From the NCBI RefSeq assembly GCF_009811415.1, contig NZ_BLIG01000024.1, positions 62,001 to 126,000 of the forward strand: a stretch of DNA of 64,000 nucleotides, given 5' to 3'. Both the position numbers and the translations under genes were made by a program. The DNA is from Alteromonas sp. KUL106. Lineage in GTDB: Bacteria > Pseudomonadota > Gammaproteobacteria > Enterobacterales > Alteromonadaceae. Shown piece by piece: positions 44,289-53,980 of the stretch. How positions within the stretch are numbered: position 1 is the first letter of the stretch; each line of letters begins with the position of its first letter. The notes under the pieces are model-generated. The model saw nothing but the letters and a program-made list of their open reading frames with translations, was not told where the DNA came from and did no database searches.

Positions 44289-46820
44289 CTAGTCTGACGA
44301 TAGGGTAAGCTGCTCTATCTTATTCGCTTCGATTTCTTCTTCTGTAAAAAAGATATCCCTTAACGCTGGTTGAGTAGAATAAAGTTGAGTTTGGTCTAAA
44401 AAGTGCTCGCTGCCATACTTGCGAGACTGAGAGTAAGTCAAGATACCACGCCCCTTAGGACCTTCATCGGTAAAGTTGATCACAATCGCCCAGCTAGTAC
44501 CGTAATTGATATGATAGCCTTGCCCCTCAGCACTCATAATGGTGCTACTGTTTACTGGATTATAAGTATGGCGTGGCAGCAGTGTGCCGTTTCTATTGCG
44601 AATAGCGTCAAAGACATTAAAGCCACCTTCAATATTGTGCGCGCCCGCCCATGGCAACTTTATTCCTGAAGCTGAACCATCAGGTAAGCTTCGCTCCACA
44701 AATTGAACGTCTCCCAACGGTGCGTCAAACGCGATCCCCGCCGCTTCAATAACTTGAGTCGCCCTTGCTAACTGTTGCAACGTCAACTCATTTTGTACTA
44801 ATCCAGATGGTGTTGTTACAGGTGCATCCAAGGAGAACGGTATTTCCCACTGTGGCGCTCGATTAAACTGAAAGGCAAACTCTCTAAACACGTGCGCACC
44901 TGTACTAGCAAGATTCATGGTACCGTCCCAATCTTCTAATGCTTCGCATGCTTGCATTACACTCACGTTCGTTCCGTCTACATCTACAGGCGTATCACCC
45001 TGTGCTGCGCATAAAGAGAGTAGCGAAGGCAGAATGTTTTCAGCTAAATAACTCCTGTTATTTAATAGCAACCCTTCGACCTCTTGTGGTGTAAAGGTAC
45101 CGTCACTGCCCGCTTCATTCTCTATGAACTGCTGTCCCATACGTGAACGCAAAGATTGCTGATTATCGACTTTTCCAAACAGCGGATTGCTCACAACAAT
45201 GGGTGAATTTAAATTCGTCAACCAATAGCTATCGTTTGAATTCTGAACCGAATCGGTACCTTCGTACTTCGGCGCCTCTTCGTAAGGAACAGGTCCTTCA
45301 AAATCAAACTGTGAAATATTGCCGGGTAATACGGTAAATCCAGCAGCAGCTTTTGTTTGAATGAGTAACGGATTTGTGGTCAGTTGTTCAATTGCCGTCT
45401 CTGTAAGGTTCGGCACGGTAGAATCATCAATGTAAAAAACCTGACCATCAGCAGAAGCTGCCATCGTATTGTTAAAAATAACGCCATCGTAATCTTTAAA
45501 CGCCTGCTTAAATTCCTCCATGGAGGTCGCCATATTCATAGCAAGCCAATGATCCACAATATCAAAGTTTGGCAAATTGGCGTCTTTAATGGCAAACGCA
45601 TTGTTACCGGTCCAATCGAAGTTTCCTGGTACTTCGATCATCGGGCCGTAGTTTGTGTAATACGCCGTCTTGTTGAGCTTAATGGTTTGACCGCCACCCA
45701 CTGCAACATCAATCTGCATTGGCTTTTCATAGATAGTTCGTCTGTTGCCGTCAACTAAATGGGTAAGGCCAGATTCATCGTTTTCATCAAGGGTTAGTTG
45801 ATATACAACAAAATGTTCTGCCGTAGAGAAGGTATGTGTCCACGCGACGTTTTCATTAAACCCAATGTTTACAGCGCCAGGTAACCCCATCAATGACCCG
45901 CCTGTAACGTTTAAATGACCAGGAACTTGTGCATGGAAGTTCCAAAAGCGTAAGTTACCTGTGTGTGGAAAATGTGGGTTCCCCAAAACCATGCCTTTGC
46001 CATTGGTGGTTTTATCGCTGCCTAGACCCCATCCATTCGAGCCCATTTCTTGAGGATTTCTCTCAGGCAGGCCTACCGTTGGTGTGATCTTCAATGAAGA
46101 AGTAACTTCAGTTGTAGAGGCCGCTGGAGTAGGTAGATAGCTTTTACCTTCAGGGGCAGCAATAAACATAGGTCCAAGGAAATTCGCAGCCCCCGGAAGT
46201 AACGCTACACCTAATGAATACGTTAAGAGGTCCACACTGTCAATTTCTGTGACCCAGGGTTGACCTGCGCAACTTTGGTCTTGCTCATCTAAAGGCGTTT
46301 CATTTAAATACCGGTTATACCCAGCCGTGTAACCTTGGAACATTGCCCGCGAGTTTGCTGACAACCGCGGTAAATTTTCTTCTGCAAGTTCGCGAATGCC
46401 TAACGTTAAAAAACCAAAATCGTTGATCAGGTGCTCAGAATCACCACTTCCGGGTACCGTATCGGGACCGAAATATTTTGCACGCTCAGAGTTATACTTG
46501 ACGATCTGGTCAGCCAATACGCACAGGTTATCGCGAGCAAATGCATAACCTACCCCGTAGGCCATACTTTCAAGGTTATCAGCTTTTACGTGCGGAACCC
46601 CATAGGTCGTCCACGTTACGTCAGCTGAAAGCGCACCATCTGGCGAAAACGCTGGTATAGGCGATGGTGTTGGTTCAGGTATTGTTGGTGGTGTGGGCGC
46701 GGGTTGCTCTACGTTTGAAAAATCATTGTTATTGTCGCCACATGCAGTAAGTAGCGCAGTGAGTGAGAGTGCAATAAGCGTCCGTTTAGCGGTGAATGTA
46801 GTGTGATTTATCATCGACAA
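44289..46820 (-). CDS. Penicillin acylase-family lipoprotein (Ntn hydrolase)
   Basis: An 843-residue secreted lipoprotein of the penicillin/acyl-homoserine lactone acylase family. Lipobox LLTAC ends the signal peptide (ALSLTALLTAC), followed by a Pro-rich linker (PAPTPPTIPEPTPSPIPAF). Self-processing should occur before the serine of EMGSNGWGLGSDKT, exposing the N-terminal nucleophile; the alpha chain runs before it. Downstream SLMGLPGAVNIGFNENVAWTHT is typical of the family. Candidate substrates are N-acyl amides such as AHLs, beta-lactams or lipopeptides; none can be chosen from sequence. Adjacent to a Pla-1 lipase, suggesting a scavenging or deacylating surface function. Confidence 0.9.
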   Translation of the reverse strand: MSMINHTTFTAKRTLIALSLTALLTACGDNNNDFSNVEQPAPTPPTIPEPTPSPIPAFSPDGALSADVTWTTYGVPHVKADNLESMAYGVGYAFARDNLCVLADQIVKYNSERAKYFGPDTVPGSGDSEHLINDFGFLTLGIRELAEENLPRLSANSRAMFQGYTAGYNRYLNETPLDEQDQSCAGQPWVTEIDSVDLLTYSLGVALLPGAANFLGPMFIAAPEGKSYLPTPAASTTEVTSSLKITPTVGLPERNPQEMGSNGWGLGSDKTTNGKGMVLGNPHFPHTGNLRFWNFHAQVPGHLNVTGGSLMGLPGAVNIGFNENVAWTHTFSTAEHFVVYQLTLDENDESGLTHLVDGNRRTIYEKPMQIDVAVGGGQTIKLNKTAYYTNYGPMIEVPGNFDWTGNNAFAIKDANLPNFDIVDHWLAMNMATSMEEFKQAFKDYDGVIFNNTMAASADGQVFYIDDSTVPNLTETAIEQLTTNPLLIQTKAAAGFTVLPGNISQFDFEGPVPYEEAPKYEGTDSVQNSNDSYWLTNLNSPIVVSNPLFGKVDNQQSLRSRMGQQFIENEAGSDGTFTPQEVEGLLLNNRSYLAENILPSLLSLCAAQGDTPVDVDGTNVSVMQACEALEDWDGTMNLASTGAHVFREFAFQFNRAPQWEIPFSLDAPVTTPSGLVQNELTLQQLARATQVIEAAGIAFDAPLGDVQFVERSLPDGSASGIKLPWAGAHNIEGGFNVFDAIRNRNGTLLPRHTYNPVNSSTIMSAEGQGYHINYGTSWAIVINFTDEGPKGRGILTYSQSRKYGSEHFLDQTQLYSTQPALRDIFFTEEEIEANKIEQLTLSSD

Positions 46821-46973
46821 ATGTTCCCTAATGATGAATGGATAAGGTCATTGACTTCATCGTTGCACACCGTTTAAGCGGTGGTTTTAAGCCAAAAGTC
46901 TAAACTGATCGGACCTTGCATTTACACTACATTAACAACATTAAACATTCAAATAACATTATGGTTCTTAAAT

Positions 46974-47000
46974 AAAAAAGCCGGCGTAATTGCCGGCTTT
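46974..47000 (-). terminator. Rho-independent terminator of the Pla-1 lipase gene
   Basis: A 9-bp stem (AAAGCCGGC/GCCGGCTTT) with a 6-nt loop; on the minus strand it is followed by TTTATTT. It lies about 70 bp beyond the lipase stop and before the acylase gene. Confidence 0.85.
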
Positions 47001-47070
47001 ACACGTTTAAATTGTAAGCATTTGTATCGCCGCGCTCTGCGTGCAGATTTACAGAGCAAACGGCAGCTAA

Positions 47071-49668
47071 TTAATTTGCTACAACACTCTCATCTGAAAT
47101 AGGAAGAACTAATGCGTCCGACGCAATATAGCCTGCCACTTCTCTTTGCATTTCAGCCGTTACCGCTGCACTCGCCGCAGGGCTTAAGCTTGAAGCATGC
47201 GCGCCACTGTTGAACCGAACGATACCGCTAATTGGATCTGCACCTGGTCCCTGTGTAGTCGTTACTTGCTCTAAGCCAATGGTAGCCGCCAGCGGAAGCT
47301 GACCTGACAACGGTAATGCCGTTGAAATTGGAATAACTTGGTCAGGCAGGTTCTCTTCACTACCGTCACCGACAACGGTCATCATGTGAACGGGCGTAGT
47401 ACTACCTAACGTCTGCGCATAGTTAGTTGGGTCGCCTGCGTCCATCACGGTTTGTGCTGCAAAAGCAAACTCAGCAAACACCGCGTTGACCGCCGCTGCT
47501 TGTTCAGCAGTAAGATTATCTTCAAATACCGATACTGCAGCACGAAGCTGTGCTTCACTTACGTCAGTTGTTTCGTATAGCTGATTCAGCAATGCAACAA
47601 AGTCCTCAGAAGCTTGTGAAAGCAAGAGACCTTTAATTAAAGGGCCGAATGCAGCTGACTCTAGTAGGAACTGCGCTACGCCGCCTCCAGGAGACTCAAG
47701 TGATGCTTGTTTGACAGCGAACATACCGTCAAGCGCAGCGAGATCGCCACCCATTGATGTATTTGCAACAGCAGCAAAGTTACCGCCCGTTATCGCACCT
47801 AATGATACACCCATGATAGAAACGCGAGACATATCGAACTTAACGTTTTGTGCAGCTGTAGTATCAACTACCGCATTTAGCCCTAAACGCAGGCCAAGTA
47901 AATCTGACACGCTTTGACGTAAGTTATCGCGAGCGGTTGGCAAACTAGCAAGGTTCATGTAGTGAGTTGCGCTTACTGTTGTTGCGTTTAACTCATCCGT
48001 ACCGTCGCCGTTTAGGTCGAACCCACGGCTTCCGTGTATTGGCTGATCGATAGCCACTGACGCAATACCTGCTAGAGACAGCGTGCCGGTGATAGCAAGC
48101 ATATCTTCTTTTTGGCTGGTGATACCGTGTGCCAAGATAACCACGGGCCACCCTGCTTCAGGCATACTAATGGGGAATCCAAGCGCGCCCGCAATAGCAG
48201 GGTCAGGGATAGTTACCTGAACGTCGAGGGTTTCCGTTCCCATATTTCCGCCCGTTGGCTGTGGATACGGGTTAAATTTAGTGATATTTCTCGCGCTATC
48301 CAACATTTCGCCGTTGATACGAACGTCAGCAAGACCAAGCGCAGAACACATTGCTGCGTTAGGGCCCGGCTCTGCATTTGCAAGTAGTTCCTGTGGAGCG
48401 ACCGCTAACACGATACCGCTGTCACACGCGGCTTTCCAGAATTCATTTACCGGCGCTAGCGGGTTCTCTGCGCTTGGCACACCAAGGAAGTAAGGCAGTG
48501 CTATATTACCTTCATAGCGTTGTGCGGCACAAAATGGACCGGCCTGCGCTAGGATACCGGTAGACACGCCAACTGCGAATTCATTCAGTGCACCCCATTG
48601 GGCAGCTAGCTGACCCGACGCTGTTCCCGCAAGGCCTGCACATGTTTCAAGTAGGCTAAAATCTGTCGCATCGATTGCTGCTTGTACCGGTTCTGGTAAA
48701 CCTTGTTTACCTAGCTCAACTGCACCTGCAACCACGGTTTCGTTCACTAAGCCTAACGCTTCCATCGCGTTTGGCGCTGTAGATACATCGCTAACCGTAA
48801 TCGCTGGTAGTGCAGTAGGCGCAGACGGATCGCCACCCGCAGCGAGTTGTGCAAAACGGCTAATCATCACCTTTTTAATAGTATCAAGTGAGTTAGCTGT
48901 AGACTGAGTTGTGAAAGCAGACACATAAGTAATGTCTTCGCGCTCGTAACCTGCACCTATCACAGGATTAACGAGTGAATTCACTAAGCCTTGCAGCTGC
49001 AGCTGAGCAGCACTAGATAAAGGATTGGTATTAATGTCTTGTCTTACAGAATCCCACGTTGTTGAACCTTGTACCGATTTACCCGATGAATCTTTCAATT
49101 CAGTGGTCATAACCAGCATGTAACCTTGAGCAGGCTTGAGCGGCTTCAATGGAACAAACGTGATCGTATTACTGTCAGCTAAGCTCAGCACGTAATCTAC
49201 GCCAAAGGTTAGCTGGTCACCAAGTTTACAACCCGCAGAGGGTGTTGTGATTTGTGCACAGTCTGGATCACGTTGGTCAAGCCCAAGGGTTGCTTCAAAT
49301 AACAGCACGCCAGATGCTAATGTACTCTCGTCCAGTGACGCTCCAGCTGGCGTATTTACATTAATGACGAATGGATGCTGAGTAGACCAACCGTCTAACA
49401 CATTTAACGCATTTTGCGGGTCACCAAAGTTAGTAGGGTCATCAACCGGGATATTTAGTGTGTAATCAAAGAAACCGTCTGCGCCCGGAAGCATAAGAAG
49501 GTCGTTTGGAATGTTCAGGTTCCCAGCGGCTGGGTCAAAAACGATTCGTGAAAATGGTGTTTGGATTTCTGTTTCGGCCTGAATGTCGGAAAGGGTTTCA
49601 TCGGAGCCACCACAGCCTGCTAGACCCAGCGCAAGGGCCACACTGGAACTTAATACGAGTTTTCTCAT
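47071..49668 (-). CDS. Pla-1/cef-family extracellular lipase (lipoprotein)
   Basis: An 865-residue lipoprotein of the Pla-1/cef (VolA-like) lipase family found in Vibrio, Shewanella and Alteromonas. The signal MRKLVLSSSVALALGLAGCG ends in lipobox LAGC. The N-terminal ~430 residues are a substrate or anchoring region with the family block FDPAAGNLNIPNDLLM. The lipase domain has the nucleophile elbow MGVSLGAITGG (Ser about residue 617) and HGITSQKEDMLAI for the oxyanion region. It likely acts on lysophospholipids or triglycerides at the cell surface. It is divergent from yciK. Confidence 0.92.
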   Translation of the reverse strand: MRKLVLSSSVALALGLAGCGGSDETLSDIQAETEIQTPFSRIVFDPAAGNLNIPNDLLMLPGADGFFDYTLNIPVDDPTNFGDPQNALNVLDGWSTQHPFVINVNTPAGASLDESTLASGVLLFEATLGLDQRDPDCAQITTPSAGCKLGDQLTFGVDYVLSLADSNTITFVPLKPLKPAQGYMLVMTTELKDSSGKSVQGSTTWDSVRQDINTNPLSSAAQLQLQGLVNSLVNPVIGAGYEREDITYVSAFTTQSTANSLDTIKKVMISRFAQLAAGGDPSAPTALPAITVSDVSTAPNAMEALGLVNETVVAGAVELGKQGLPEPVQAAIDATDFSLLETCAGLAGTASGQLAAQWGALNEFAVGVSTGILAQAGPFCAAQRYEGNIALPYFLGVPSAENPLAPVNEFWKAACDSGIVLAVAPQELLANAEPGPNAAMCSALGLADVRINGEMLDSARNITKFNPYPQPTGGNMGTETLDVQVTIPDPAIAGALGFPISMPEAGWPVVILAHGITSQKEDMLAITGTLSLAGIASVAIDQPIHGSRGFDLNGDGTDELNATTVSATHYMNLASLPTARDNLRQSVSDLLGLRLGLNAVVDTTAAQNVKFDMSRVSIMGVSLGAITGGNFAAVANTSMGGDLAALDGMFAVKQASLESPGGGVAQFLLESAAFGPLIKGLLLSQASEDFVALLNQLYETTDVSEAQLRAAVSVFEDNLTAEQAAAVNAVFAEFAFAAQTVMDAGDPTNYAQTLGSTTPVHMMTVVGDGSEENLPDQVIPISTALPLSGQLPLAATIGLEQVTTTQGPGADPISGIVRFNSGAHASSLSPAASAAVTAEMQREVAGYIASDALVLPISDESVVAN

Positions 49669-49987
49669 CTCTACTCCCTACAAGCATTGTTGTTATTCTG
49701 TGTCTAAAACCTAACGCTATTAAAAGTAGCTTGCTCTACCCTGTCTTTACAGGTGTAGTTGATAGTTTTAAACATGTTAGACCAGTTGTATCTTCCTCAA
49801 TCTTATTGACTTTGTTGCAACTTTGCAAAGTTTTGTTAACCACTTTTGTTAACTTTTTTTACGTTTGAAGAATTTTTCAATCATTGTTTTACTTGTGAGT
49901 CAGGCTGAGTATGATCTGCAGTCATATTCTTATTTGGGCCAACACGCCCCAATCATTGCGATAGAAAAAATCTTTTGAAGGAAAACA
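49669..49987. promoter_or_regulatory. Divergent promoter region, lipase and yciK
   Basis: This 319-bp gap separates the lipase and yciK starts. It contains a direct repeat of TTTTGTTAAC at 49831-49840 and 49844-49853, spaced 13 bp centre to centre, just before a T run. I see no gene or clear -35/-10 pair. Confidence 0.5.
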
Positions 49988-50731
49988 ATGAACGATTACA
50001 ACGCACCAGCGGATTTATTACGCGATAAAGTTATTCTTATCACCGGAGCTGGCGATGGGATTGGTGCGCAGGCCGCGAAAACTTATGCGGCACATGGCGC
50101 TATTTGTATATTATTGGGACGCACTGTATCTAAACTGGAAGCCGTATATGATGAAATTGTGGCTGCTGGCGGACAGGAACCGGCTATCGTTCCCTTAGAT
50201 ATTAAAGGGGCAACCCCCTCTCACTACCAGCAAATGACCCAAACTATTATCGACCAGTTTGGCCGATTAGACGGCGTACTTCACAATGCGAGTATTTTGG
50301 GCCATTTAAGCGCGTTTAAAGACATTGATGCGCAAGAATGGCAAGACGTTATGCAGATAAACCTAAATGGTATGGTCTATATGACACAGGCCCTCATTCC
50401 TGCATTAGAGAAAGCGAAAAACGCCTCGGTCGTATTCACTACATCAAGCGTGGGAAGAAAAGGTCGTGCGTTCTGGGGAACATACGCCGTATCGAAATTC
50501 GCCACAGAAGGCGTCATGCAAACGCTTGCTGATGAATATCAAAATAAGACGTTACGCTTTAACTGTATCAACCCCGGTAGCACACGCACGCACATGCGAG
50601 CACAGGCTTTCCCTGCAGAGAACCCAGCAACATTAAAAACACCCGCAGACATAATGCCGTTGTATCTTTATTTGATGGGTGATGACAGTAAAGCGGTAAA
50701 CGGTCAGTCCCTTGATTGTCAGCCAAAGTAG
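49988..50731 (+). CDS. yciK: YciK-family short-chain dehydrogenase
   Basis: A 247-residue SDR oxidoreductase of the YciK family. The NAD(P) motif is ITGAGDGIGAQAAKTY, the active site has SSVGRKGRAFWGTYAVSKFA (Ser, Tyr, Lys), and the N-terminus and the ADEYQNKTLRFNCINPGSTRT block match E. coli YciK. Its substrate is unknown. AAGGAAAAC lies just upstream of the ATG. The next feature is a short copy of the dispersed repeat and then a strong terminator. Confidence 0.93.
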   Translation: MNDYNAPADLLRDKVILITGAGDGIGAQAAKTYAAHGAICILLGRTVSKLEAVYDEIVAAGGQEPAIVPLDIKGATPSHYQQMTQTIIDQFGRLDGVLHNASILGHLSAFKDIDAQEWQDVMQINLNGMVYMTQALIPALEKAKNASVVFTTSSVGRKGRAFWGTYAVSKFATEGVMQTLADEYQNKTLRFNCINPGSTRTHMRAQAFPAENPATLKTPADIMPLYLYLMGDDSKAVNGQSLDCQPK

Positions 50732-50742
50732 CCTATAACATG

Positions 50743-50784
50743 TTAAGTCTCGCTGAGTGGGTAATTATCTATGCGGACTGGTAT
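50743..50784 (-). repeat. Dispersed repeat, outer 42 bases only
   Basis: The reverse complement matches the outer 42 bases of the long copy at 16150-16191 with two mismatches. Immediately beyond, 50791-50803 repeats the extreme end again (GCGGATGGGTAT-like), so end fragments occur in tandem. It lies between yciK and the terminator. Confidence 0.7.
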
Positions 50785-50820
50785 TATCAATGCGGATGGG
50801 TATGAGTCAAGTGTTGAACA

Positions 50821-50855
50821 AAAAAACCGCTTAAGTAGCACTTAAGCGGTTTTTT
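50821..50855. terminator. Bidirectional terminator between yciK and glnS
   Basis: A perfect 16-bp stem (ACCGCTTAAGT core, flanked by A and T tracts) with a 3-nt loop. It lies between the convergent yciK and glnS genes. Confidence 0.93.
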
Positions 50856-50890
50856 GATTTTTGCATGTCAGGTCGCCTAAAGGCCTGTGC

Positions 50891-52558
50891 CTACTCGCCC
50901 ATTTTTGCCCATGTATCTCTCAGGCCAACCGTTCGGTTGAAAACAGGCCTGTCTTCTGTGCTGTCGTTGTCGACACAGAAGTAACCCGTGCGTTCAAACT
51001 GCCATGCGCCAACTTCAGGAATATTGTTCGCTAAGCCAGCTTCAACCCAACCTTGTTTGATTTCCAGTGAGTCAGGATTAATCGCATCGGTGAAATTTTC
51101 TTCCGCAGCAGGATTAGGCACGTTAAACAAACGGTCATATAATCTAAACTCCGCCGCCTGCGCTGTAGCCGCATCCACCCAATGAATAACACCTTTGACC
51201 TTGCGACCATCAGCGGGATCTTTGCCTAATGTCTCGGGGTCATAAGTACAGTAAACAGTTTTTACATTGCCGTTTTCATCTTTCTCAACGCGATTAGCTT
51301 TTACCACGTAGGCGTTGCGAAGACGTACTTCTTTATCGAGCACCAAGCGTTTAAACTTTTTATTCGCCGATTCTCGGAAGTCTTCTGCCTCAATATACAC
51401 TTCGCGACTAAAGCCGATGTTACGCGTACCCATACTTTCATCGTTAGGATGATTAGGCGCTACCAGTGTCTCAGTCTGCCCTTCGTCATAATTTTCGATT
51501 ACCAGCTTTATGGGATCTAGCACGGCCATTGCACGCGGCGCATTGGTGTTGAGGTCGTCACGAATACACGCTTCAAGCATGGACATTTCAACCATGTTGT
51601 CCATCTTAGTCACACCAATTCGCTTACAAAACTCTACGATAGAGCTAGGTGTGTACCCACGGCGGCGTAAGCCCGCTATGGTTGGCATGCGCGGGTCATC
51701 CCAACCGCTTACATGATTTTCTTCAACCAGTTGAATAAGGCGACGTTTACTCAACACGGTATATTCTAAGTTAAGACGAGAAAACTCATACTGACGCGGT
51801 GTACAGTCGATAGAGATGTTTTCAATAACCCAGTCGTATAAACGACGGTTATCCTGAAACTCAAGTGTACACAGCGAATGGGTTATTCCCTCAATCGCGT
51901 CAGAAATACAGTGAGTAAAATCGTACATCGGGTAAACACACCATTTATCACCCGTTTGGTGGTGGTGAGCATGCTTAACACGATAGATTACTGGGTCACG
52001 CATACACATAAATGGCGACGTCATGTCAATCTTTGCACGAAGACTACACTCACCTTCCTTATATTCGCCAGCGGTCATTTTGGCGAACTCACTAAGGTTT
52101 GTTTCAACGTCTGTATCGCGATAAGGGCTATTTTGACCAGGCTCTTTGAGCGTGCCACGCATTTCGCGCATCACATCTTGCGTGGAAAAATCTACGTAAG
52201 CTAAGCCTTTCTCGATAAGTTCAACCGCATAAGCATGTAGCTGATCAAAATAATTCGATGAGTAGCGTGCTTCACCATTCCATGTAAAACCAAGCCATTG
52301 CACGTCTTCTTTAATCGAATTAACGAAGGTAATGTCTTCCTTTGCAGGGTTAGTATCGTCAAAACGAAGATTGCACGTACCAGAGTAGTCTTGCGCAATG
52401 CCAAAGTTCAAGCAAATAGACTTGGCGTGGCCGATATGTAAGAAGCCGTTCGGCTCTGGTGGAAACCGAGTTTTAATAGCGTCGTGTAGACCATTAGTCA
52501 GGTCTTTATCAATAATCTGACGGATAAAATTGGTCGGACGGTGTTCAGTCTCGGCCAT
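50891..52558 (-). CDS. glnS: Glutaminyl-tRNA synthetase
   Basis: Class I aminoacyl-tRNA synthetase charging tRNA-Gln. The chosen ATG at 52558 (AAGGGG upstream) gives 555 residues starting [20 protein letters not shown], as in E. coli GlnS; the frame extends further up only through an unlikely start. The HIGH motif ([13 protein letters not shown]) and the KMSKS-like VLSKRRL are present, with the conserved [10 protein letters not shown] block. It is convergent with yciK and divergent from the LacI regulator. Confidence 0.97.
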   Translation of the reverse strand: MAETEHRPTNFIRQIIDKDLTNGLHDAIKTRFPPEPNGFLHIGHAKSICLNFGIAQDYSGTCNLRFDDTNPAKEDITFVNSIKEDVQWLGFTWNGEARYSSNYFDQLHAYAVELIEKGLAYVDFSTQDVMREMRGTLKEPGQNSPYRDTDVETNLSEFAKMTAGEYKEGECSLRAKIDMTSPFMCMRDPVIYRVKHAHHHQTGDKWCVYPMYDFTHCISDAIEGITHSLCTLEFQDNRRLYDWVIENISIDCTPRQYEFSRLNLEYTVLSKRRLIQLVEENHVSGWDDPRMPTIAGLRRRGYTPSSIVEFCKRIGVTKMDNMVEMSMLEACIRDDLNTNAPRAMAVLDPIKLVIENYDEGQTETLVAPNHPNDESMGTRNIGFSREVYIEAEDFRESANKKFKRLVLDKEVRLRNAYVVKANRVEKDENGNVKTVYCTYDPETLGKDPADGRKVKGVIHWVDAATAQAAEFRLYDRLFNVPNPAAEENFTDAINPDSLEIKQGWVEAGLANNIPEVGAWQFERTGYFCVDNDSTEDRPVFNRTVGLRDTWAKMGE

Positions 52559-52843
52559 TCGCTTGTTCCCCTTATGCACATAATGTTTCAAAATCTCGCT
52601 GAGTATAACACTCTCGCAATTACTTCAACCATGTTTTATTCAAAGAAGGCTAACAAGTGGTTGAATAAGCAGCGTTCTGTAAACAAAGCGCTGTATATAC
52701 GTTTAGTGACGTCAATGTCATTGTCTTTTGACAGACGTTTTATTAACTTTGCTTGCATTTACGCGCCAGCGTCGCAAAAAGCACGCGAAAGTTGAAAAAT
52801 ATGTTAACCTAATTTTGCGACAACAATGTCGTAACAGCAAAAC

Positions 52844-53875
52844 ATGGTGTTTATGAAAGAAAAAGCAACCTCTTTTGATATTGCCCACTTGGCAGGGGTT
52901 TCGCAGTCAACCGTCTCGCGCGCGCTAAATAACAGCCCGTTAGTGAATCAAGAAACACGCGACCGCGTTCAGCGTATTGCTCGGGAACTCAATTATAAAG
53001 TCGATAAGAACGCGAGTAATTTGAGGAAGCAAAAGAGCAGCACAATTGCCCTACTCTTGTTTGAAGATCCAACCTCTGATGATTCGATGATTAATCCGTT
53101 TTTCTTGGCGATGCTGGGTAGTATTACTCGAGCATGCGCGCAAGCAAACTATGATCTTCTCGTATCGTTTCAAAATTTAGACGACGATTGGCACGCAGAA
53201 TACGAAGATTCAAATAAAGCCGACGGTATAATATTACTGGGTTACGGTGATTACACAGATTATCAAACTAAAGTGGCTCAGCTAGAATCACAGGGCACCC
53301 ACTTTGTGCGTTGGGGAGCCGCAGATGAAGCTCACCCGGGTGTAAGTATAGGCTGTGACAATTATCAAGGTGGTCAAAGTATTACCTCACATTTAATAGG
53401 CTTGGGCAAAACGTCGTTTGCCTTCATCGGTGACAACGGCGACCACGCGCCGGAATTTAAAGCGCGCTTCAATGGCTATTTTGAGACACTTCAAGCTCAT
53501 GGTCTTGCTCACGCAAGTGTGCAGCGCAACGCTATATCTACCGAGGATGCGGGCTCTGAAGCGATTAAGTCTTTGCTGCAAAGCGGTGAGCTACCTCAAG
53601 CGATCGTCTGTGCTTCGGACCTTATCGCAATGGGTGTACTGCGAGCGTTGCGACAGGCAAACATAAATGTACCTGAAGACGTTGCTGTTGTCGGTTACGA
53701 CAACATTGCTGTGTCTGCCTACACCACACCTTCGCTTACGACTGTTCAGCAAAATACCAAACTAGCCGGTGAGTTGCTGGTGAACACCTTATTAAAAGCC
53801 ATAAATAACGAAGAAGTTCAGGATTATCTGATGCCCGCAGATATCATTATTCGTCAATCTTGTGGAAGCGAATAG
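52844..53875 (+). CDS. LacI-family regulator of the maltodextrin locus (MalR-like)
   Basis: A 343-residue LacI/GalR-family regulator. The N-terminal headpiece has SFDIAHLAGVSQSTVSRALN and the hinge-helix; the sugar-binding domain has the usual PBP-like blocks (HPGVSIGCDNYQGGQ, VVGYDNIAVSAYTTPSLTTV). It sits next to three GH13 enzymes and a sugar transporter, so it probably represses them in the absence of maltodextrins. The likely operator is TGMATACGTATKCA at 59219 and 61306. ATG at 52844 or 52853 could be the start; neither has a strong ribosome-binding site. Confidence 0.88.
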   Translation: MVFMKEKATSFDIAHLAGVSQSTVSRALNNSPLVNQETRDRVQRIARELNYKVDKNASNLRKQKSSTIALLLFEDPTSDDSMINPFFLAMLGSITRACAQANYDLLVSFQNLDDDWHAEYEDSNKADGIILLGYGDYTDYQTKVAQLESQGTHFVRWGAADEAHPGVSIGCDNYQGGQSITSHLIGLGKTSFAFIGDNGDHAPEFKARFNGYFETLQAHGLAHASVQRNAISTEDAGSEAIKSLLQSGELPQAIVCASDLIAMGVLRALRQANINVPEDVAVVGYDNIAVSAYTTPSLTTVQQNTKLAGELLVNTLLKAINNEEVQDYLMPADIIIRQSCGSE

Positions 53876-53918
53876 GCGTCTACAGAAAGTATGCCTAAAC
53901 CGTTATAATTACCTTCAA

Positions 53919-53957
53919 TAAAAAGCCCCGGGTGATAAGCAACCGGGGCTTTTTTTG
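53919..53957. terminator. Bidirectional terminator between the LacI gene and the amylase gene
   Basis: A GC-rich stem (AAAAAGCCCCGG and CCGGGGCTTTTT, 53920-53931 and 53943-53954) with an 11-nt loop and A/T tracts on both sides. It lies between the two convergent genes. Confidence 0.88.
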
Positions 53958-53980
53958 TACTGTATAAGCTTTATTCTGTC

